Source of the DNA: an uncultured Flavobacteriales bacterium
Lineage (GTDB): Bacteria > Bacteroidota > Bacteroidia > Flavobacteriales_D > Sanyastnellaceae
Assembly: GCA_905478795.1 (NCBI GenBank)
Contig: CAJQJX010000016.1
Span: 1-64,000 of the forward strand
Reading direction: 5' to 3'
DNA: 64,000 nt
The notes below the pieces were generated by a model that saw nothing but the letters and a program-made list of their open reading frames with translations, made no database searches and was not told the origin of the DNA. The position numbers were made by a program, and so were the translations under genes. This document shows, in pieces, positions 52,543-61,523 of this stretch (position 1 is its first letter; every line of letters starts with the position of its first letter).

Positions 52543-54237
52543 ATGAACAAGACGATTCAAGGATTGGGGCTCTTCCTGCTGGCGAGCCTCGTCATCGTGA
52601 GCTGTAAGAAGGACCCCGTTCCAGAACCCGCTCAAGTCATTGCCAGCTTTCAATACGAAGTCAGCGAAACCAATTGGGCCGAAGTCACCTTCACCAATTA
52701 CTCCGCCAACGCCACGTCTCATACTTGGGACTTTGGTGATGGGAACACCAGCACGGAAACCAATCCTGTGCACACTTTCGCAGGTGGAGGCGTTTATGAA
52801 GTCACCTTGACGGCCACTGGCTTGGATGGGTCCGCTTCCAAGACCGAAACCATCATCATCACCGACCCCAATACGGCCAGCCTTTTCTTATCCGGTGTGG
52901 ATAGCAAGACTTGGTATTTGGACCGTGAAGAAGTGGCCCTCGGCATTGGCCCCGCGATTGGAGACAACAGCTGGTGGTCTTTCGGTGGTGTCACACCGCT
53001 CGGCGACCGCCCTTGCATTTTGGACGACGGCTACACTTTCAATGCAGATGGCACTTGGGAGAAGAACACCAACGGAACCCTCTTCGTGGACGCAGACGCC
53101 AACGGCGGTTGGCTCGGAATCGACGAGTCCTGCATGGACGAGACGGAGCCTGGCATTTGGACTGGCCCCAACGGTGAGGACTTGAGCGCGTTTGCAGACG
53201 GAGGCAACTACACCTTCGACTACAACACGAATACGAACACCATCACGATTGACGGCTTCGGTGCCTACATCGGACTGTGCAACAAGACGGAGAACGGAGA
53301 CAGCTATGTCCCAGCCGCCACGAAGATGTACACCATCATCAGCATTGAAGAAGGCGACATTGCGGACCGCATGGGCTTGGCTTTGGTGCGGGCTGACGGC
53401 AGCGCTTGGAACTTCTACCTCGTGCACTACCACGACGAAGCCAACCTTCCCCCCATCCCCTCTTCTGTACCTACGGCGAACTTCTCTTCGATCGTCGATG
53501 GATACACAGCGACGTTCTCTAACTCTTCCTCAAATGCCACTTCCTACAGCTGGGATTTCGGAGACGGAGCTATGAGCACGGAAACAGACCCTGTCCACAC
53601 TTATGCCGCTGACGGCAACTACACGGTGACCCTCACCGCATATGATGCTGCTGGAAACAGTGGACAGACCTCTCAGGATGTTGCAATCAGCTCAGCAACC
53701 TTCTCGCCAAGTGTCCTTTCTGACGCTGACGGCAAGGCTTGGAGGCTCGATGGCGAAGCCAGCTATTATGTGGGACCATGCCAGGGCTGCGGCGACTGGT
53801 GGGGCGGCATTGACGCCAATGGCGTGATTGAACGCGCTTGCCAATTGGACGACGAGTGGATCTTCTTCGACGACGGTACCATGGAGTACACCACCGAAGG
53901 GTTCGTCTGGGCGGAGAACTACTTGGGCAGCGCTGGTGAATGTCTCGACGAGACTTTGCTCAACGCCCCTTTTGATGTCTTTGCTGCTGGCACACACAGC
54001 TTCACGGCCTCTGAAACGGAAGTGACCGTGAATGGGCTGGGCGCTTTCATCGGATTCAACAAAGCCTTCAACGGAGGGGAACTGCCCAACGACGCCACTG
54101 GCACACCGGTCAGCACCATCACCTACGAAGTGTTCAACTACAGCAACATCAATGGTGAAGAGAAAGTCACAGTAACAGTCGACTACGGGGCCAATCCCGG
54201 CGAGGCATACTGGACCTTCCGCCTGATCGCCCAATAA
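52543..54237 (+). CDS. Surface glycan-binding lipoprotein with two PKD domains and a duplicated module
   Basis: 564 residues. Lipoprotein signal with Cys21 (VIVSCKKD). PKD domain 1 lies at about 30-108 (HTWDFGDGNTSTETNPVHTF) and PKD domain 2 at about 306-380 (YSWDFGDGAMSTETDPVHTY). Each is followed by a roughly 190-residue beta-module with shared landmarks: W-Y/R-LD, a double Trp (SWWSFGG / DWWGGID), LDDGYTFNADGTWE / LDDEWIFFDDGTME, DESCMDET / GECLDET, and GFGAYIGL / GLGAFIGF. It probably binds the glucan at the cell surface before SusC/D uptake. Tandem duplication is clear; binding specificity is inferred from the locus. Confidence 0.88.
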   Translation: MNKTIQGLGLFLLASLVIVSCKKDPVPEPAQVIASFQYEVSETNWAEVTFTNYSANATSHTWDFGDGNTSTETNPVHTFAGGGVYEVTLTATGLDGSASKTETIIITDPNTASLFLSGVDSKTWYLDREEVALGIGPAIGDNSWWSFGGVTPLGDRPCILDDGYTFNADGTWEKNTNGTLFVDADANGGWLGIDESCMDETEPGIWTGPNGEDLSAFADGGNYTFDYNTNTNTITIDGFGAYIGLCNKTENGDSYVPAATKMYTIISIEEGDIADRMGLALVRADGSAWNFYLVHYHDEANLPPIPSSVPTANFSSIVDGYTATFSNSSSNATSYSWDFGDGAMSTETDPVHTYAADGNYTVTLTAYDAAGNSGQTSQDVAISSATFSPSVLSDADGKAWRLDGEASYYVGPCQGCGDWWGGIDANGVIERACQLDDEWIFFDDGTMEYTTEGFVWAENYLGSAGECLDETLLNAPFDVFAAGTHSFTASETEVTVNGLGAFIGFNKAFNGGELPNDATGTPVSTITYEVFNYSNINGEEKVTVTVDYGANPGEAYWTFRLIAQ

Positions 54238-54260
54238 GCGCAGGTCACTCAACTTCTTGG

Positions 54261-54294
54261 AAAGGGAATCGGTCATGGACCGGTTCCCTTTTTT
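54261..54294 (+). terminator. Terminator of the susC-susD-PKD operon
   Basis: Hairpin of 11 bp (GGGAATCGGTC at 54264-54274 with GACCGGTTCCC at 54278-54288, one G-T pair, loop ATG) with A-rich before and six T after it, 26 bp behind the PKD lipoprotein stop codon. Confidence 0.92.
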
Positions 54295-54482
54295 CTTGCC
54301 CTCCTCACCCATCAGCATCACATCGACTGCTCATAGAAACTGAGAGAAGCACCACGTGAATGACGGAGATTGGCCAAAAGTCAAGGGGCCAGCGTCTCCT
54401 TGGAAAAGCCATGTATGCCCATGCCCTGCCGGACAACACAAGGCCTGTAAGGCGCAGCCTGCGCCACAAACCAAACCCAAAG

Positions 54483-54509
54483 AAAAAGGGGAGCAACGCC
54501 CCCCCTTTT
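54483..54509 (-). terminator. Terminator of the GH5 gene
   Basis: On the minus strand, AAAAGGGG and CCCCTTTT form an 8-bp stem around a 10-nt loop, followed by CTTT, 40 bp behind the GH5 stop codon. The region 54295-54482 between the two terminators holds nothing else that I can identify. Confidence 0.75.
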
Positions 54510-54549
54510 GAATGATCCAATGACCGCAGAGTTCTGCCGGCTGCCTTAC

Positions 54550-57306
54550 TCAGCGAATGGGCTTGAGAAAGCGACCTGTATTGATCGTGCCATCCTCTCG
54601 GTGCACAAAGACTTCGTACACCCCTGCAGCCAATCCCTGCAGGGAGAGCTTTTCTTCAATGCTCAAGACATCATAGTAGGTCTCTCCAAATACCGGACGC
54701 CCCTGTGCATCGTAAATCGACAAGGTCAAATTCTGAGGAAAGAACACTGAGAACGCCACGGTCACCTCGCCGGTTTGAACCGGATTGGGATAGGCGAGCA
54801 CCGTTTGGAATGAGGTAAACCCGCCGTCTTCCACTTCGTCCTTGTAATCAAACTCGTACCAATTCAAATTGAACGGAGCGTCTTGAACAATGACCCTTAA
54901 GGTGTAGATGCCCGCATCGATGTTGACCTCTCTGGTCGATGTCGCCCACGTTTGCCAGCCCCCGGTAGCCGAGAGTTGAAAGTTGCCCAAGCCCGTGACC
55001 TGCCCGTCTTCTGTAACCAGCTCCATCGTCAATGACCCCGCACTCTCTGATGCGGTGCGAATGTTCACATCGTAATCCCCGGAGTAGCGCACATTGACCT
55101 TGTATTCCATCACATCCCCGGCATCGAGAAAGCCCACATTCTGTCCCCCTCCATTGTCGCTGGTCACCTCCAATTCCACACCCGTTTGCAGGCTAAACTC
55201 CTCGGCCTCAATCCAACCGGGAATGGCAAAACGGAAGTCTAAATCATTGAATACCTCTGCATTCACAAACGCGGACAACGAACCACCATCGGGCTCAGCG
55301 ACCGAACTCCCATTGTATGACAAGGTCAAATCCATCGTGGCGTCCATGCCTTCCTGTACATCCAAAATGATCACCCGGTCTGCTTCAGCATCAGCCTGCA
55401 TACCCAGCAAAGTCAGGGGCGTTCCGTCGGCGTAGAGGATGAAATCTTCTGCAGCATCCAAAAGCGGTAACTGCAACGGTTTGTTGAGCGTCACGGCAAC
55501 CTGCTGTGGCCCCAAGGTTTTCGCATTGACCAACGAAAGGTCAACTTCCGATGCTGGTGTTCCGGTAAAAGAGAAGTCAAAATGGCTCACTTCGAACCCC
55601 CCTTCGTCGGCCCAAAACACCAATCCTACCAGCCCCTCATCGAAGTAAACATCCTCGACCGTGACCGTTTGCCACCCACCCGGAATACTGGAAATCGGCA
55701 ACTCCACATATCCGGAGACATCCCCACCGGCCGTTTCAAAGTGCACCAATCCCGGCGCAATGCCACCGGAGACTCGCATGCGGATGTCATACAGGCCTGC
55801 TGACTGAACGTTGACGGTGTACTTCATCCATTCGTCTGTAGCCAGCCAACTCACCTTATAGCCGTTGCTATGGACAGGGTCTGTAGCAAAAGTGATGTCG
55901 ACGCCATCATTGCGGTATTGCCACCCCGAATTCCACTCCGTGTAGTTACCGGTGCTCACGTGATAGTTGGCCACCTGGATATCTCCGTAAGCCGACCCCA
56001 CGACACCCATATCAAAATCTGTGGCATGAATGATTCCAGGGATGTACTGGTCTGCCTCAAAAGGAATGCTTTCATCGGACTGGACCTGTCGGAACATGGC
56101 GTCAACCACGTTTTCTTGACGCAGACAGTTCTCGAACTTGAGCTTCTCTGCCAAATCCATCAGGGCGTCCGTGGCAAACTGAGCGGAAGGCTGCGCGGCG
56201 TCTCCACTCCAGTAATCCAATAAAACTTGGTACTCAGGGCTCTTCACAATGGACAAGGGTGCCGAGATGCTCGCCACTTTCTTCAACGGCCACCAGGCCC
56301 AACCGATGTCCAAGCCTTCCAACAAGTGGATGGCATCGCGAAACCAAACATTGGAATTCTCCCCGCTCTCACCCAGGTAGAGCGGCACGTTGTATGCATC
56401 ACGCAGACCGGTCGCGAAATTCATAGACCCCTCATCGTTGATGCTCCAATACTTGTGAGGAGAATAGACCAAGTTGTCGTCCCAAGGTGGTGTCAAACCC
56501 GAGAAATCATTGGCCCACCAGTTGCCCTCAATAAAGATGATGTGGTCGGGGTCCACGGAGCGTATGCTGTCCGTGCACTGCACGTATAGACTCCGCAAAG
56601 CTGTGCCGCCCGGCAAGTCCCAATTGGGTTCGTTCAGCAGGTCATATCCAGCCACCCAATCCTCGTCGACGTAGTGCTCGGCAAGGCGCTTCCACAAGGC
56701 CGCCATCTTGTTGCGGTTTTCCACGCTTTCCCACAATGAGGGTTTGGTCGGATCGTAATCCGAAATGGCCGCGTCATAACCCTGTCCTCCAGGCGCACCG
56801 TGCAAATCCAAGACCACGTACATCTCGTTTTGCTTACACCATGAAACCAGACTGTCGCTCAATTGGAAACCCAATTCCAACCAAGTGTTTTCACCTTCAA
56901 CAGGCTCATCCTCAATGGGCAGGGTAAATAAATTGTAGTGCATGGGCAGTCGGACCGAATTGAATCCCCACGCCTTCATGGCGTCAATGTCAGCCCTGGT
57001 TACATGGTTTTGAAGCCATGCGGTGTAGAATTCATCCGTTGCATCCTCACCAATTAACTGCTCAATCTTGTTTCGGATCTCGTATTGCGCATTGGCAAAA
57101 CCCGCGGTTTGAAGCATGTAGCCCTCTTGGAGCATCCAACCACCAAGCCCCATCCCCCGCAATAAAAAAGGCTCACCCGCTTCATTGACAATTAGTGGTC
57201 CCTCGGTTGAAAGCCGATGCTGCCCCTGCAAAGACCCGGGTACCATCACCGCACAAAACAGTCCAATGAATGCCGCTAAAACGAAAACGATTCTGTGTCG
57301 AAGCAT
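54550..57306 (-). CDS. Secreted GH5 glucanase with CBM6-like modules and T9SS sorting domain
   Basis: 918 residues. Signal peptide 1-29. The GH5 barrel (about 35-385) has the acid/base Glu226 in YDLLNEPNWD and nucleophile Glu313 in YLGESGENS, plus conserved LRGMGLGGW, SVRLPMHYN and VVLDLHGAPGGQ typical of exo-beta-1,3/1,6-glucanases and cellulases. Two CBM6-like beta-sandwiches follow (about 415-580 and 695-830), the second beginning IEAEEFSLQTGVELEVTSDN. A type IX sorting domain (AYPNPVQTGEVTVAFS) ends the protein. It is divergent from the GH16 gene and shares the intervening palindrome. Laminarin or a related glucan is the probable substrate. Confidence 0.93.
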   Translation of the reverse strand: MLRHRIVFVLAAFIGLFCAVMVPGSLQGQHRLSTEGPLIVNEAGEPFLLRGMGLGGWMLQEGYMLQTAGFANAQYEIRNKIEQLIGEDATDEFYTAWLQNHVTRADIDAMKAWGFNSVRLPMHYNLFTLPIEDEPVEGENTWLELGFQLSDSLVSWCKQNEMYVVLDLHGAPGGQGYDAAISDYDPTKPSLWESVENRNKMAALWKRLAEHYVDEDWVAGYDLLNEPNWDLPGGTALRSLYVQCTDSIRSVDPDHIIFIEGNWWANDFSGLTPPWDDNLVYSPHKYWSINDEGSMNFATGLRDAYNVPLYLGESGENSNVWFRDAIHLLEGLDIGWAWWPLKKVASISAPLSIVKSPEYQVLLDYWSGDAAQPSAQFATDALMDLAEKLKFENCLRQENVVDAMFRQVQSDESIPFEADQYIPGIIHATDFDMGVVGSAYGDIQVANYHVSTGNYTEWNSGWQYRNDGVDITFATDPVHSNGYKVSWLATDEWMKYTVNVQSAGLYDIRMRVSGGIAPGLVHFETAGGDVSGYVELPISSIPGGWQTVTVEDVYFDEGLVGLVFWADEGGFEVSHFDFSFTGTPASEVDLSLVNAKTLGPQQVAVTLNKPLQLPLLDAAEDFILYADGTPLTLLGMQADAEADRVIILDVQEGMDATMDLTLSYNGSSVAEPDGGSLSAFVNAEVFNDLDFRFAIPGWIEAEEFSLQTGVELEVTSDNGGGQNVGFLDAGDVMEYKVNVRYSGDYDVNIRTASESAGSLTMELVTEDGQVTGLGNFQLSATGGWQTWATSTREVNIDAGIYTLRVIVQDAPFNLNWYEFDYKDEVEDGGFTSFQTVLAYPNPVQTGEVTVAFSVFFPQNLTLSIYDAQGRPVFGETYYDVLSIEEKLSLQGLAAGVYEVFVHREDGTINTGRFLKPIR

Positions 57307-57337
57307 GACGTGAAATTAACGTCAACTTGGGCAGTAA

Positions 57338-57352
57338 GTGTCCAAAGAACAC
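57338..57352. promoter_or_regulatory. Candidate PUL operator: 15-bp palindrome between GH5 and GH16
   Basis: GTGTCCAAAGAACAC, with reverse complement GTGTTCTTTGGACAC, matches the susC-upstream site at 13 of 15 positions, including the outer GTGT/ACAC arms and the TTT centre. It is 32 bp before the GH5 start codon (minus) and about 115 bp before the GH16 start (plus), so one site could control both genes. Confidence 0.6.
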
Positions 57353-57466
57353 TACATATTTCATCACATCATTACAAACGGGCCAACGGAGGGGACAGAC
57401 CCCTCAAAACTTCGATTTAACGCAACATTCCGGCACTATCTTTCAGCTTTCAGACCCGGAAGAAAC

Positions 57467-58642
57467 ATGAAACCTGCATTGTTCATCTGCACGCTTGGAG
57501 CGCTTTTAGGGATCATCGGCTGCACCCCAGAAGAAGCCCCTATTGTCGTCCCTGAAATTCAGTTCCCCATCGACATCAACGGATTGGAGAACGAAGAAAA
57601 CCGGTTCTTCGAATTCCCTCTGGTGCTCAACCAGTCCACCACAAGGGACGTGACCGTCTACTTCGAAACACGGCCCCTGACCGCAGAGGAAGACACCGAC
57701 TTCATTCCATCACAGGATTCGCTCATCATCCCTTGTGGAACCGCTTCTGCCACCATTTCTGTAGAAATCGTGATCGATGACTTCATCGAAGAAGACGAGC
57801 AATTTCGGGTCGTCATTACGGGCTCAAAAGGTGCGCTTTTAGCGGGTGGTGTTCAAGAGGCCATCGGCACCATCATCAATGACGACACGCTTTTTGGTAT
57901 AGACAATGCAGGTCATGTATCTGCCGATAGCTATCCTGGGAAGACCCTGGTTTGGTCCGACGAATTCGACGGCGATGCCATCGATCTCCAAAACTGGACG
58001 TACGACCTCGGCGCAAGCGGATGGGGCAACCAAGAGCTTCAGAACTACACATCCAACAGCGAGAATTCCTATGTCTCTGATGGCAACCTGTTCATTGTCG
58101 CCAAACAAGAAGGCATTCACTACAGCTCTGCCCGGATGAAGTCTATTGGGTTGCAGGAGTTTCAGTATGGACGCATTGATGTGCGGGCCATACTCCCCTA
58201 CGGCCAAGGCATTTGGCCCGCCATCTGGATGCTGGGCGCCAACTTCCCCTCCTCGGGCTGGCCTTCTTGCGGTGAAATCGACATCATGGAGCTCATAGGT
58301 TCTTCGCCAAACACCGTGCATGGCACCATCCATTTTGGAGCCGATTGGACCCAACACAACTATGTGGGCCAAGGCACAAGCCTGCCCTTTGGAGAAACTT
58401 TCGCCGACGAATTCCACGTTTTCTCCATCGATTGGAGCTCTGAAGGAATCACCTGGTACATCGACGATCAACCCTTCTATTCGGTCACCTCAGGGGTCAC
58501 CGGAGGCCAACCCTACCCTTTCGACAACCCCTTCTTCTTTATCCTCAACATCGCCGTGGGCGGTCAGTGGCCCGGCTATCCCGATGCCACCACCACCTTC
58601 CCTCAGTTTATGGCTGTGGACTACGTGAGGGTATTCCAATAA
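57467..58642 (+). CDS. GH16 laminarinase-like lipoprotein
   Basis: 391 residues. Lipoprotein signal with Cys19 (LGIIGC). A Calx-beta-like domain (about 40-138) is followed by a GH16 catalytic domain (about 158-391) with the catalytic motif Glu270-I-Asp272-I-M-Glu275 in SCGEIDIMELIG and conserved VWSDEFDG, WGNQELQNYTS and GQGIWPAIWML. This active-site sequence, with the extra Met (ExDxxE), is that of beta-1,3-glucanases (laminarinases) rather than agarases or porphyranases. It is anchored to the outer membrane, cutting laminarin at the surface. Divergent from GH5. Upstream in-frame codons before 57467 lack a signal peptide. Confidence 0.95.
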   Translation: MKPALFICTLGALLGIIGCTPEEAPIVVPEIQFPIDINGLENEENRFFEFPLVLNQSTTRDVTVYFETRPLTAEEDTDFIPSQDSLIIPCGTASATISVEIVIDDFIEEDEQFRVVITGSKGALLAGGVQEAIGTIINDDTLFGIDNAGHVSADSYPGKTLVWSDEFDGDAIDLQNWTYDLGASGWGNQELQNYTSNSENSYVSDGNLFIVAKQEGIHYSSARMKSIGLQEFQYGRIDVRAILPYGQGIWPAIWMLGANFPSSGWPSCGEIDIMELIGSSPNTVHGTIHFGADWTQHNYVGQGTSLPFGETFADEFHVFSIDWSSEGITWYIDDQPFYSVTSGVTGGQPYPFDNPFFFILNIAVGGQWPGYPDATTTFPQFMAVDYVRVFQ

Positions 58643-58831
58643 CCCGGCAGCAGAGGGCAGGAAAAAAGGAGGTTCAGCGCCCCCCTGGCTACACTCACAT
58701 CTGCGGTTTGAGGCCTAAATACAGTCGGGGTCTGACGGTGGTGCAGACATGCCTTTGAGACATGCCGGCCACCAACGTCAAACCCCGAACATCATCGTGC
58801 CATCCCAACATAGGCGTGGCGTGATCCAGAT

Positions 58832-59080
58832 TTAACCGGCCAAATGAGAACCGTCGCAGTAAGGCGGATTCTTGGTCTTCTTGCAAGTGCACATGGCCGC
58901 TTTCCCATCTTCCTTGGCCTCAAAAACCTGAGGTGCAAAGGAAGACCCCTTGTGAGCGCCATTGCACCAAGGCTGGTTGGCCGAAAGCCCGCAAGAACAC
59001 CAGGCATAGGTGCTGCCTTTGAGGAGGTCTTGCATGACGGGGCGGTCCCCTGCTGATTTGGGTTCGTTCATCACAGCCAT
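58832..59080 (-). CDS. Tandem CDGSH iron-sulfur domain protein
   Basis: 82 residues carrying two CDGSH-type [2Fe-2S] motifs: C28-S-C30 with C39-N-G-A-H43, and C64-T-C66 with C75-D-G-S-H79, each with the Pro before the third Cys. The fold is that of bacterial mitoNEET-like small proteins. It may serve in electron transfer or cluster delivery. Its ATG overlaps the stop of the YceI gene by one nucleotide (TAATG), so the two are co-expressed. Confidence 0.94.
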   Translation of the reverse strand: MAVMNEPKSAGDRPVMQDLLKGSTYAWCSCGLSANQPWCNGAHKGSSFAPQVFEAKEDGKAAMCTCKKTKNPPYCDGSHLAG

Positions 59081-59646
59081 TATTTGGTTTCCAGCTTCAC
59101 AATGAGCTTGATCTCATCCTGAATGGCATCATCGCCCAGGTTGTCAAAAAAGGACCCAGAGCCATAACGGACGTCAAACTCTGCACGGTCAATCGTGAAC
59201 TCCCCTTCATAGCTGCCCGCCTTGCGGGTCACGTCAAATGAAACAGGCTTTGAATTCCCTTTAATGGTCGCCACAGCGCTCACCTTCGCTTGGTTGTTTT
59301 TGAAGGCTGTCGCCGACTTGATCACAAGCTTGGCCGTTGGGTGGGTCTCCACAGCAAAAAAGTCGTCTGACTTCAGGTGTCCCATGAGGTTGTTTCCAAC
59401 CCCTGCAGGTAGGTCTGCATTGGTCATACTCATCATGTCAATGATGAATTCTCCGCCAGTGATGTTCCCTGATTTGAGATTCAGGACACCGCTTTGCAAT
59501 TGAATGGCCCCGTTGTGCATTTTACCCACCACATTGCCACCCTCCCAGGCAATGCTAGAGGCTTGAGTGTTGATGGTCACCGACTGACCAAACAAATTGC
59601 CGCCCATGATGAGGCTGACCCACATGAGGATTTTAGATGTTTTCAT
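59080..59646 (-). CDS. YceI-family lipid-binding periplasmic protein
   Basis: 188 residues with a signal peptide (1-20). The YceI beta-barrel is recognised in SSIAWEGGNVVGKMHNGAI, GGEFIIDMMSMTNADL, HLKSDDFFAVETHPTAKLVI, and RAEFDVRYGSGSFFDNLGDDAIQDEI. YceI proteins bind isoprenoid or fatty-acyl lipids. It lies 60 bp downstream of a Crp/Fnr-like regulator gene on the same strand, which may control it. Confidence 0.94.
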   Translation of the reverse strand: MKTSKILMWVSLIMGGNLFGQSVTINTQASSIAWEGGNVVGKMHNGAIQLQSGVLNLKSGNITGGEFIIDMMSMTNADLPAGVGNNLMGHLKSDDFFAVETHPTAKLVIKSATAFKNNQAKVSAVATIKGNSKPVSFDVTRKAGSYEGEFTIDRAEFDVRYGSGSFFDNLGDDAIQDEIKLIVKLETK

Positions 59647-59706
59647 GATAGAGATTTATTGAAGGTCAAAGCTGCCCCTTTAGGACTGCGCCTCCGTTCA
59701 CCTCGA

Positions 59707-60210
59707 TTAACTTCTCCCCCCTGTCACCCGCTCACGGCGGAGCTTACTCAAGGCTTGAGGAGTAATGCCTAAGTAAGACGCTATGAGCTTCTGCGAGATC
59801 CTTGCAGACAGATCAGGATAGGTCTCCAAGAAATATTCATAACGCTCCAAAGCACTGTTGCTCATCATCATAAGCACACGTCTCTGAAGTGATCCCGCGC
59901 GCCTGTATAGCTGTTTAAAGTGAGCGGATGCTTCTTCTGAAGACACATTGGAATTCCCTTCAAGGATGGAAACCCGCTGCACTTTACTGTCTTCCAAGGC
60001 CTCAATGATCAAAACGCCCGGCTTCTGAAAACCCAAGGCGTCCAAATCTGATATCAACCAACCTTCTGGGGCAAACAAAAAGGTGTGCTCCTTGCCCAAT
60101 TCATCCAAAAAATAAGCGCGCAACAGTCCTTCACTGACTTGGAATACATGGGTAGGGATGACGCCGGATTCTTGCAACACTTCGCCTTTTAGAACGGTCG
60201 TTAACTCCAT
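59707..60210 (-). CDS. Short Crp/Fnr-family transcription regulator
   Basis: 167 residues. An N-terminal cyclic-nucleotide-binding-type beta-roll (VFQVSEGLLRAYFLDELGKEHTFLFAPEGWLISD) is followed by the dimerisation helix and a C-terminal helix-turn-helix SQKLIASYLGITPQALSKLRRER. It is shorter at the N-terminus than usual (200-230 residues), so the roll may be trimmed. No FNR-type Cys cluster is visible. It likely responds to a small molecule or redox signal and may control the adjacent YceI/CDGSH genes. Confidence 0.9.
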   Translation of the reverse strand: MELTTVLKGEVLQESGVIPTHVFQVSEGLLRAYFLDELGKEHTFLFAPEGWLISDLDALGFQKPGVLIIEALEDSKVQRVSILEGNSNVSSEEASAHFKQLYRRAGSLQRRVLMMMSNSALERYEYFLETYPDLSARISQKLIASYLGITPQALSKLRRERVTGGRS

Positions 60211-60273
60211 GGCACGAATTAAGATTGGAAACGAGACAAATCAATACAGTCCGGACTGGCCTAATTTTCGGAT

Positions 60274-61488
60274 ATGGATAGCGGGCAGAAGGTGGCAGTG
60301 ATTGGTGGCGGTGCAGCGGGCTTCTTTGCCGCCTTGTCCGCCGCCGAGCATCACCCCAATGCCTCCGTGGTATTGTTCGAGAAATCCAACAAACTCTTGG
60401 CCAAAGTCAAGGTGTCTGGGGGAGGACGGTGCAACGTCACGCACGCATGCTTCTCTCCGGCACTGCTGTCCAAAAACTACCCCCGGGGCGGCAAACAACT
60501 CAAAAAAGCCTTTTCCTCTTTTCACGCCGAGCACACCGTTGACTGGTTCACTTCGCGGGGCGTTCCCCTCAAAACAGAGGACGATGGGCGCATGTTTCCT
60601 CAGGCGAACACCTCCCAAGCCATCATAGACTGTTTGATGAATGCGTCACAATCAGCTGGCATTGAGATTCGAATGTCTTCGCCGGTTACGGCCATCCATT
60701 CTTCGTCACAAGACCACAGCGGATTTGAACTTCACGGCGAGCGGTTCGACCGCATCATCGTGGCAACCGGCGGTAGCCCAAAGTCCACCGGCTTCGATTG
60801 GCTGCGGGCCTTGGGCCACAGCATCAGTGACCCTGTACCCTCGCTGTTCACCTTTAATATGCCCGGAGAATCCGTAACCGAGCGAATGGGCTTGGTGGTG
60901 CACAACGCCATCGTCCGCATCCAAGGCACCAAACTCTCCCACCAAGGACCCGTGCTCATCACGCACTGGGGCATGAGCGGCCCAGCTGTTCTGAAGCTGT
61001 CCGCCTGGGGCGCCCGCGAACTGGAACAGCGGGGTTACGGCTTTACCATTCAAGTGAACTGGGTGGGCCTGCCCAACGAGGCTGAGGTCTTGGAGACCAT
61101 AGAGGCCGTGTCCAACGTGGCCCGCAAAAAGAAAATGGTCAATGCCTGTCCGTTTGACCTGCCCAAGAATTTCTGGACCTATCTGCTCGAGAAATCAGGA
61201 CTGGACCCCGACAGCCCTTGGATGGAGCTCGGCAAAAAAGGACGCAACAGGTTGGCCAACACAATGCTGAACGACACCTACACGGTGAAAGGAAAAACCA
61301 CTTTTAAGGAGGAGTTTGTGACCTGTGGAGGGGTCATGTTGGGGGAAGTTGACTTCAAAACCATGCAAAGCCGGGTCGTTCCTGGCCTGTATTTCGCCGG
61401 CGAAGTACTCGACGTCGATGGCATCACCGGAGGGTTCAATTTTCAGGCAGCCTGGACAACGGGATTCGTTGCCGGCCAGCTGCAATGA
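60274..61488 (+). CDS. HI0933/BaiN-type FAD-dependent oxidoreductase
   Basis: 404 residues. The FAD-binding Rossmann start AVIGGGAAGFFAALSAAEHHP, the family hallmark KVKVSGGGRCNVTHAC, and the end DVDGITGGFNFQAAWTTGFVAG show an HI0933-like flavoprotein. The middle domain has GPVLITHWGMSGPAVLKLSAW. Such proteins are mostly of unknown role; BaiN is a bile-acid reductase. It is divergent from the Crp-type gene and interrupts the glucan locus without obvious link. Confidence 0.94.
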   Translation: MDSGQKVAVIGGGAAGFFAALSAAEHHPNASVVLFEKSNKLLAKVKVSGGGRCNVTHACFSPALLSKNYPRGGKQLKKAFSSFHAEHTVDWFTSRGVPLKTEDDGRMFPQANTSQAIIDCLMNASQSAGIEIRMSSPVTAIHSSSQDHSGFELHGERFDRIIVATGGSPKSTGFDWLRALGHSISDPVPSLFTFNMPGESVTERMGLVVHNAIVRIQGTKLSHQGPVLITHWGMSGPAVLKLSAWGARELEQRGYGFTIQVNWVGLPNEAEVLETIEAVSNVARKKKMVNACPFDLPKNFWTYLLEKSGLDPDSPWMELGKKGRNRLANTMLNDTYTVKGKTTFKEEFVTCGGVMLGEVDFKTMQSRVVPGLYFAGEVLDVDGITGGFNFQAAWTTGFVAGQLQ

Positions 61489-61523
61489 CCACTGCGGCCT
61501 AAAGTCAGCACTACCTCGGCGCC

